Made by a program: the position numbers and the translations under genes
In this document: positions 56,534 to 64,000 of the stretch, one piece after another
Layout: each line of letters starts with the position of its first letter
Numbering within the stretch: the stretch's first letter is position 1
NCBI GenBank assembly: GCA_021307315.1
Contig: JAJSPD010000011.1
Location: 248,001 to 312,000 of the forward strand
Direction of reading: 5' to 3'
Origin: Bisporella sp. PMI_857
Lineage: Eukaryota > Ascomycota > Leotiomycetes > Helotiales > Helotiaceae
DNA length: 64,000 bases
Notes under the pieces: model-generated
What the model saw: only the letters and a program-made list of their open reading frames with translations
Databases searched by the model: none
Told to the model about the DNA's origin: nothing

Positions 56534-56780
56534 ATGTGTTACTACGCTACTACCACTAAAACCTACATACGCTGCAAGAAACCCGACAAGGACGCCGTAT
56601 CAGACACGGCCTGGGAATATTGCACCAGCTCTGACTCTACCACGCCTTGTGAGAATGTTGCGCCAAACCCCAACGGTCTTTGGGTCAAGCCATATATTAG
56701 GCCCATATGCCGTCTGTGGTGAGTCTTTTATTTCTCTGGGAGCTTATCTAAAGAATGTCACCAGCACAAAAGGCTGCTGA
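56534..56780 (+). CDS. tiny Cys-rich protein, about 66 aa
   Basis: Exons 56534-56718 and 56765-56780 around a 46-nt GTGAGT...CCAG intron. Splicing turns the ending CRL into CRLCTKGC. Seven or eight Cys are spread over MCYYATTTKTYIRCKK, AWEYC, TTPCEN and the end. There is no signal peptide, so a zinc-binding intracellular role is possible. Conservation of such MCYY... mini-proteins is an impression and not tested. Confidence 0.45.
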
Positions 56781-57108
56781 AAGGAATGCACGCTAGATTG
56801 TAGTAAGCGGGTACAAAGCAAGAAATGTCTAGTCGTTTATAGTTAATATTGCCGTTGCCACCCGTCCTTCCTACATGTTGGCTAGTGCATGAGGTTTGAA
56901 ACGTGCGTATTCCACATAGAGGCAGGATAATTAGCTTAAGTGTAAATATTTACGACTGGAAGCTTCTCCATATGGCCAAAGTGCGGTTGTCTGATATTCA
57001 GCCAGGACCGGACTACGGCTGAAAGATGTTACTGTTCTAAAAAGCAGTCACCATCAGCCACTAAGCCGTATTAGGAGCAAGTCCTGCCACATTGCGACAA
57101 ACGATGGT

Positions 57109-57927
57109 CTATCCATGGACGAACCTTCCTCCAAAATCCACGAGTTTCTCTCTTAAACTCTTCTCCACATCCGCCACTGTCCCAAACTTCTCGTCCCAGC
57201 AATTGCGAATAATATTGCCTAGCAGTAACCAACCCGTCTCTGGGAACTGCTCATTGGCACATCTTTCGCGAACCTGCTGTTCGGTCAGGTCTGGGAACGG
57301 GGCCTTCCATGCCTAATTTCATAGATACCGCATCCAAGGCAGGTCTCTTTTCGTATCATCCAGATCCTCCCACTCTCTTCCGCGCAAGGGCAGTTGATAC
57401 CGCGTTTCTTCTCCAATCAGGGGTTCTTCGTCATCAATTTTAGAGCCTCCAAAGTCCCCAACCTTAAGTAGCCAATCCTCAAAAACGAATATGTTACGGC
57501 AGCTGAAATCATTAAGAAAAACATTCTTTGAGTGTAAATATGCCATAGCGTTTGAGAGATCCGTACCGACATCTGCAATCGCGTCTGTTGAGTCGGCGCA
57601 GCGCATTCGAGTATCAAACGACGAAGGTCCCCTAATGCTCGTTCAAGTTTCAGAGAATATATGTCGTCTTTAATCAAGACCAAACCATCGAACTTCAATA
57701 TGTGGGGGTGAGAGCCTAGGCGTCGGTAAATGGCTTTCTTCACGCACGAAGGTGGCTTTGCTATCGGTATGCCCAATTCTCCCGTAGCAGCGCTCGTTCG
57801 CCCAAACTTCAGGACCCTTGAGAACTAGGCTTTCATCAGCCGTATATATTGATACCATACCAAAGCAACCATGGTCGACAATACGAGCCGGATCCCTAGG
57901 TTTCAAAGTGTCGAAAGGGAGAGCCAT
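57109..57927 (-). pseudogene. protein-kinase-like pseudogene
   Basis: The minus strand shows a glycine-loop-like start (RIVDHGCFGMVSIYTA), a VLKGPEV strand, HPHILKFDGLVLIKDD, then in another frame AMAYLHSKNVFLNDFSCRNI, LKVGDFGGSKID (DFG) and the C-lobe AWKAPFPDLTEQQVRERC...GNIIRNCWDEKFG. The catalytic HRD is LND here. At least three frameshifts (near 57760, 57600 and 57350) break it. It belongs to a kinase-like group common in fungal accessory regions. Confidence 0.7.
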
Positions 57928-58415
57928 CCAGAGTAGTTGAGAAATGGTTTTGGGACTGTAGATTATGTGATCAAGACAGGTCTAATTTAGTGGGCATAAA
58001 AGCAGTGTAGTCGTTTGATTCGTTGTGAACTCAGTTATTTTCCATCGACAGTGATGTGCCCGTTTTTTATGGGTTCCAATACACCTACCACCCTCGTGGT
58101 TTATGGGTGTCGATAAACCTACACCATGGTGTATGTTTAAATTTTTTGGTCAGCAGTCTCCCCCACCAAAAACACCAAACACCACCCCGCATAATTATTT
58201 TCACGGACCTGAAAGCAGCGCAGCTCGTCGATACGGACCCGTAAACTTATTTTTCTGTAAATTCCTCCTTTGTGCAGTCTGCTTTTTTATTATACAGCTC
58301 AGTTAATACCTGGTGATGCTTAGCAATTTGTTGCATGTGTGGTACAGCGGAGTGCTCTGTGGGTTTATAGGCTCTTCAGCTACAAGTACAGGCCAGAAAT
58401 GCAAGATACAAAACC
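57928..58415. other. spacer without gene
   Basis: Promoter side of the kinase remnant; no supported gene. Confidence 0.4.
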
Positions 58416-58851
58416 GTAAATACGGAATCGATTAAAACGTGCACGAATAGCGTCTCCACAATTACCCACTATTTCCTTTATTAAGGGATTTAAGCGAAAC
58501 CTGCATATGCGCTTTTCTATTTTCAGAATTTTGCTATGCTGCTGTACTAAGCGAACTACGCTAAGCCTAATTGTATTTGAAATCGGATTTTTGTTTTTGA
58601 AATAAACCGCATCATCAAATATATAAAAGTATATATTTAATCGATTTGTTTAATTTAAATCTATCGGATTTCAATAAACTAAATTTTATTTTTAATGGTT
58701 GTTGTTTAATATAAGTATTATGTTGTAAAATTGTACCAAATTGCAACACGAAACTTTCACAAGTTCCGCACTTGCGGAAATAAAAGCGGCATGCCATAAT
58801 ATTTGGTGTGTTGGCGCTATTCGTGCACGTTTTAATCGATTCCGTAAATAC
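58416..58851. mobile_element. 436-bp inverted-repeat element
   Basis: GTAAATACGGAATCGATTAA at left continues to GAATAGCG (37 nt) and is matched in reverse at 58815-58851 with differences only in the last few bases. The AT-rich interior has no coding frame. It lies directly before the truncated kinase fragment. Confidence 0.65.
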
Positions 58852-58911
58852 ACTACAACGTTGACTTTTTAAAGTTGAAAATACATTCATTCCAACAGTT
58901 TTATCTACCAA

Positions 58912-59367
58912 CACTTGAAGGGGGTTCAGGAAAAGCTTATACCAGTCTACCTTGGGAACATCTCTCTCGCCCGTCTTTACTTTCTTGACTTTGGGGTCGG
59001 AATAGTTCACATGCTGCTCATGTCATGGGCAGGCGAGCAAGCGCGCAAGAATCTGATGTTAGCTATAGGATGGGATGTGACTGCGGGAACGAACGGGGAA
59101 GTTACAAAAATGCTGAGTTGCGGGGTAAAGCATCGTGATATACGGCCACCGAACGTGCTATGGAATTCCGAAATCAGAAATGTAGTGCTGGTAGATTTTG
59201 AGCGATCAGAGATTTTGAAGCAAGTGTCAGTTCTTCAGGAGACTTCGCCGAACCGGAAGCGGAAGCGGAAGCACCCCCACTTCGACCCATCTTGTCGAAG
59301 TCTTCTAACGGACTTTTCGCTATCCCAGCAAGTGCTCCGGTTGGAGCGATCCACGCGTTTTAGGTAG
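58912..59367 (+). pseudogene. C-terminal fragment of a fungal kinase-like protein
   Basis: It reads LIPVYLGNISLARLYFLDFG, then EVTKMLSCGVKHRDIRPPNV, LWNSEIRNVVLVDFERSEIL and a basic tail NRKRKRKHP. HRD and D-F-E equivalents of the catalytic and metal-binding loops are present, but no glycine loop precedes them. The 5' part is missing where the inverted-repeat element lies. Confidence 0.6.
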
Positions 59368-60417
59368 AGGTAGTCTACAATAGTACAGTAATTCAATTGA
59401 TTAAAGAGGCTCACGGTACAGTCACTTGCAAAATCGGTTTCGCCCAATGTCGCCTAAAAACAAAACTTCTGAGCACAGACCACTACAGCCATTTTTGGCG
59501 CTGGCACCCATGTACTCTACAGTACGGGACGTCGGTGCGTTATGTTCGTTGCCTCAAGGCAGGTCTCGAGCCTGTTGCTCGGAAGCAAGCAAAAAAAGAC
59601 TTTATTAATCGCCAAGTCTCCACCAATTGCTCGACTTCCATTGGCACGTTAGTTTGAACGAGCCCCATGCACTCCAGCGCTTATCCTCTCCCTGCGGTTG
59701 GTTTAGGATGCCCGATTCAGACAGTTGATAGCTCCAACCAACACCCGATCTGTTGGCAAGGCACATTCACGATGCCCCAGACACTGCTTTACGATAGACA
59801 TATATCCTAGGCAGATTTGGAACTAACGCCAAGGGGTTTGGAAGGGGGCGTGGGAGGGCAAAGATTATTATGCCAGCCTTCGCGGTCACTGTTATATTCT
59901 TCGTCCACATTGCACTCTCATCCACATTTCCACAACTAAGCCTAGTTAGAGGATACACGATTCCTTGGGTCGTGAGGGGGCTAGCGAGCAATGTTGCGAA
60001 CGGTTGTGCTAGAATGTTTTGTATACCGCCTTGTGGCAATCGCAGAAATCACGACCGTCTATTGGCGGCAGAAAGTACTGCCATCGGGCGGTGTGCAAAA
60101 CAGTAGCCCCTGCACACAACGTGTGGCATCCGCATAATGTGGCGTCGGGCTTAGGGTGGGGTCTACGTGGCGGAGCTAGAGCCTCGTTTTCTGTACTCCC
60201 TCCTCTTCTTCTTCTTCGTCATTAGTCGCAAATAGTAAGTTGCCACAACACTCTCGTTACCGTTTCATTGTTTGATTTCAAGCCCTCGCAATTTTGCTCC
60301 TATCGAATTGCGACGACGCACGAGTCTACCAACCACCAGCCTTGCCAGCCTCAGGTACTAAACCAACCTCAGACATTGAGCTGAGGAATCTCGGAGCTTC
60401 ATATCCCAGAATCAGTC
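59368..60417. other. spacer before the NLR gene
   Basis: No supported gene. The last 200 bp, with CT-rich TCCTCTTCTTCTTCTTCG at about 60199, is probably the NLR promoter and leader. Confidence 0.4.
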
Positions 60418-63252
60418 ATGACGACTCCGAATATTGAGAGACAGCGTGAAATGAAAGATTGTAGGAAGACCCCTTCCTTCCAACTAAGGTTGTTTCCTCA
60501 ATCACTCAAGGAGCATTTAGAAGATGCATACATCGCGTATAAACACCTACTAATAAGTGATTACAGTGCTCGATACCGTTTTCGAGGAGGTCTTGAAAGC
60601 CTTTGCAGAAATAGACTGTTTTTCAAAAGAATCATCGCCTAGCATATTCCTAGTCTATGCACATGAAAACCGCTCTGTTGGAAACGCAAATGCCACGTGG
60701 GCAATTCAATTGATACGTTGGTTGAGGGCGGTTCGATCCAAGACGTTTTCCGACAGATCACTCGTTCCTGGATTATGGGCTACTCGCGAAGAAGAGAACT
60801 TTGCTTCTGTTCATGATGTTCTCTCGAACCAATTCTGCTTGCTCCCAGCAAGAAGCAGGGTCGCCAAGGGAAAGCGAAAGCGGGTCACTAGTGTCGATAA
60901 AGTTATCGTGTGCTGCTCTGAAGTACTCCAAAGCTATTCTAAGGACCCCCTAATGGACGGATATACCAATGCGATCAAAGAATTCTATTTTCATGCGGAG
61001 AAAGAGCATCAGGACGGAGAAGCCATCGAAGAAGGCATACAGGAACTTGTACGACAATATCGTAACGAGGAGGGATTTCACCATGTGATAACTGAGTTGA
61101 CCTTCTTGGATATTCGATCATCACGGGGGGGGAGCTGTCATGATATCATCCCAATTGTATTTAACGGCAATGATATCACATACCTACGATATTTTGATGA
61201 CGCCCAAACGGTTTGGCTCAAGGTCCAAGATGATCCATCAATGTTCCATCCGTGTCAAGCATTACACAAGTTGTATTTCAAACTATTGCGCAGACTTTAC
61301 GAAGACCAAAACCCGTCGATAAGCGAGTTCGAGGATCTCTATTGGAAATGCGCCCAAAGCCTGCCGTCTCAAGGAAGTCTGCCTCGACATACAGCCTTTA
61401 TGGAAACCATATCAGTGGAAAGGAAGAATGCGTTGGATCGTTTAGAAAGGAACGCCTATGCTAGCATACGCGTGAGACCAATGTCGTCATCTCAACCTTC
61501 TGGTAAGTTTAGTCATTCCTGTAAACATCCTTGAAACTAGGAACAGCAAATTAGTAACTTTAGTTAGCCATATTCTTCGTCCCGTTCAAGAGAAACACGA
61601 ATTTTGTCGGTCGCGAATCTATCATTGTGGAAATCGACCAAAAAATTTCATCTACGGAATACTGTCAACACGTGGCTCTATGGGGTCTTGGTGGAACTGG
61701 TAAGACCCAAATCGCCCTTGAGTACGCGTTCCGACGGAAAGATGCGACGCCCGACTGTGCAGTCTTCTGGGTACCAGCGATCAACACTGACACTTTCAAG
61801 AAAGCATATCTCAATATTGGGGAGCTTCTGAAGATACCGGGCATCTCAGACGAGAAGGCGGATGTGACGCACCTGGTCCAAGAGAAGTTGAGTAATGAGA
61901 CAAGTGGAGAATGGCTCATCATCGTGGACAACGCAGATGATGCTGATGTTCTCTTCAAGGAGACAAGCCCCGGAACCAGACGTCCGTTCGACCTTCTCCC
62001 TTCCAGTCCTAAAGGATCGATAATATTTACGACACGGACGCGAGGAGCCGCATTTAAGCAGGTTCAGGCCCAAGAAAATATAATTGAAGTGACTGAAATG
62101 ACCAAGCCGGAAGCCGAAGATCTGTTGAAGAAGGTTCTTGGCGAAAAGGTTCTCATTCAGGAACGAGAAACGGCTGATAAACTTCTCAGTCTCCTTGCTT
62201 GGTTGCCTCTCGCAATTTTCCAAGCAGCATCGTTCATAGCAACAACTGCTATTCCACTTGCAGATTACGTTGTGCTGTTTGAGAGCAGTGAATACGACAC
62301 CATCCAAATGCTCAGCGTGGATTTTGATGATCAGACCAGGTACCGAGATGAACAAATCAAAAACCCAATCGCAACAACATGGCTTATCTCATTCGAGCAG
62401 ATCCAGAAGGAGGATCCGCTCGCAGCAAAGTACTTGTCATTTATGGCGTGTCTGCTTCGCGAAAACATACCACAGTCTCTTCTTCCAGAAACCACGTCAA
62501 AACTAGATGGGATAAAAGCAATAGGAACTTTGACAGCCTACTCATTTCTCACCAGAAAAGCTAACTCGCACATGTTCGACATGCATCGTCTCGTTCACTT
62601 GGTAACGCGAAACTGGTTGAAAGATCAAAGTCGGCTGGCTACTCAGACGGGGGTGACTTTCTCGAGAGTATTAGAAGTTCTTCCATACGGCGGTCACAAG
62701 GACTATAACGTATGGGTAGAGTATCTGCCTCACGCAATTAAGGTTGCTAGTTCATCTGAGGAATTTGTTAAACACAAGGCAAGAATAATCTTGCTTGCTA
62801 AGATTGGCCAGTGTCAACAAAGCGTAGGCCAATATAAAGTAGCAGAAGAAACACATCGACAGGTGCTAGAGCTTAGAAAAAGCGTGCTAGGAGAAGAAGA
62901 TTCATCAACATTAGTAAGCATGAACAACATCGGCGATGCACTCAGCAGCCAGGGGAAGTACACCGAGGCAGAGAAGATGTATCGGGAGACATTGGCCCTA
63001 AGGGAGAAGGTGTTAGGAAAGGAGCACCCTCACACACTCACGAGCATGAGCAACGTTGGTTATGCACTCAGCGGCCAGGGGAAGTACACCGAGGCAGAGA
63101 AGATGCATCGGGAGGCATTGGCCCTAAGGGAGAAGGTGTTAGGAAAGGAGCACCCGGAGACGCTCGCAAGTATAGGTAACTTGAAATATGTAATTGATAA
63201 GCAGAAAAGTAATGCTGCCACAGTTGATACACGTAAAGAACTTTATCGATAG
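60418..63252 (+). CDS. NB-ARC/TPR NLR-like receptor
   Basis: The N-terminal region has the strand pattern of a TIR/SEFIR-like fold: SIFLVYAHENRSVGNANATW, VDKVIVCCSEVLQSY, ITELTFLDI, IIPIVFNG; this fold call is inferred. A 65-nt intron (61503-61567, in phase) leads to an NB-ARC NTPase: P-loop LWGLGGTGKTQIALEYAF, Walker B GEWLIIVDNADDAD, GSIIFTTRTRG, and WLPLAIFQAASFI. The end has three kinesin-light-chain-type TPRs of 42 residues, the last two nearly identical in DNA. Such receptors act in fungal allorecognition and cell death. One oddity: the first 47 codons and the rest are in different frames, needing one extra base near 60560 (indel or error). Confidence 0.8.
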
Positions 63253-63690
63253 AAGAGAATAAAATACATCTAGCACTAAGAGTTGGGCTTGCTTAAACAG
63301 TAGAACTAGAAGAAGCCAACGTTAGCCAAGGAACTTAAACCTACAGTCTCTAAGAGAAGAAGCTAGGGAAAAGACAAAGATCCGAAGAGAGATAATAGAT
63401 GGCCATGAAGAGGCTGCCCACTACCTCTGCATTGTAACAGTACATTCATAGGTTAGTGCTCCTCGAGCTAGTTGAGCAGTAGTTACTCGCTCCTCTCAAC
63501 TCGTTTTACCAGCATCCCCACCAACCACCATAATACCAGCACGGTTTATATATTTTTGTTCTTGCGCTCTTTTAATTTCTAGAAGATTTACCATGGTGGC
63601 AATATAATACACTTGCGCATTAGTATTATTACTCTATCGGTATAATATTTGCAAGCGATTTGATCGAGGGCTTCTCTAAATCGAGTCCTG
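63253..63690. other. 3' flank between two NLR-type genes
   Basis: No clear gene on either strand, although minus-strand words here may be the far decayed 3' part of the NACHT remnant. Confidence 0.4.
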
Positions 63691-64000
63691 GCATGCACCG
63701 CACCTGCACTTATCGCTCTCGGGTGGTGATTTGTAAGGCCACGCCATACGTAGCTGTGCCTCGATTAATTCGATCGAAGCCGAACTATCTTCAACGGTTG
63801 AGCTTCGGCTAAGAGCTGTGCAATAACCTGTACGTTGGTATCATCATCACGCTCATCGAGCGCATCAACTAAGAGAACATGTGAGCATTGGCAGCCTCTG
63901 CCGTCCAGCTTTGATAGTGGATGGAAGACAGGCTGGTCACGCTGGTTACGGAGGGATTGGCTTGCAACATGTTTGCGCTTGGTAATAGCATCGCAGATTT
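63691..64000 (-). pseudogene. NACHT-type NLR fragment at the window edge
   Basis: The minus strand from the edge reads CDAITKRKHVASQSLRNQ, then VLLVDALDERDDDTNVQVIA (NACHT Walker B, usually DALDE) and QLLAEAQPLKIVRLRS before a TAA, after which the frame decays. The P-loop part would lie beyond 64000. The stop shortly after Walker B suggests a pseudogene, though an unseen intron is possible. Confidence 0.6.

Noticed and set aside
59767..60106. overlapping 78- to 90-codon frames on both strands
   Set aside because: Mutually antisense, no domain, and in the promoter-like region of the NLR.

Overview
The window is nuclear DNA from a filamentous ascomycete (Pezizomycotina). The grounds are short GT-AG introns of about 42-100 nt with CTAAC/CTGAC branch sites, typical fungal families (Zn2Cys6 regulators, HET, Clr5-ankyrin, NB-ARC/TPR, LysM) and decay of the repeat-induced point mutation (RIP) type: many Trp, Gln and Arg codons have become stops by C-to-T or G-to-A change. 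I cannot name the species. All splice models were made by eye from splice sites, phase and protein continuity.

Layout. 0.25-2.8 kb: a spliced Zn2Cys6 transcription factor. 4.4-16.1 kb: a small secreted protein inside a repeat field with solo LTRs, foldback elements, Tc1-like, copia and LINE remnants, a decayed PUA-like gene and a decayed class I aminoacyl-tRNA-synthetase-like gene. 16.6-21.0 kb: a small membrane protein divergent from a Clr5-ankyrin protein. 21.2-34.1 kb: one decayed Ty1/copia element on the minus strand, with a perfect 5-bp target duplication, carrying four nested solo LTRs. Its 5' LTR is split by a 5.8-kb terminal-inverted-repeat (TIR) transposon whose two convergent genes are full of tiny look-alike introns. 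35.6-40.4 kb: an NAD+ synthetase pseudogene with three introner-like introns and a second pseudogene split by a solo LTR. 41.7-42.8 kb: a hAT-type element with a mariner-type MITE inside.

43.2-49.9 kb: a secreted jacalin-like/aerolysin-like/LysM fusion with one frameshift, a LysM protein whose second domain is broken, an unidentified pseudogene and a HET pseudogene. 50.2-55.4 kb: an intact HET protein and an F-box protein. 55.5-59.4 kb: a CxxC...CxxC reading frame cut by a solo LTR, a tiny Cys-rich gene and two broken kinase-like genes. 60.4-64.0 kb: an NB-ARC/TPR NLR with nearly identical TPR units and the edge of a NACHT gene.

Together this looks like an accessory, transposon-rich compartment holding allorecognition and immunity genes (HET, NB-ARC, NACHT, Clr5-ankyrin) and secreted effector-like genes. 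The most unusual items are the intron-rich TIR transposon with its common intron motif, the introner-like introns of the NAD synthetase remnant, and the pore-former/LysM architecture.
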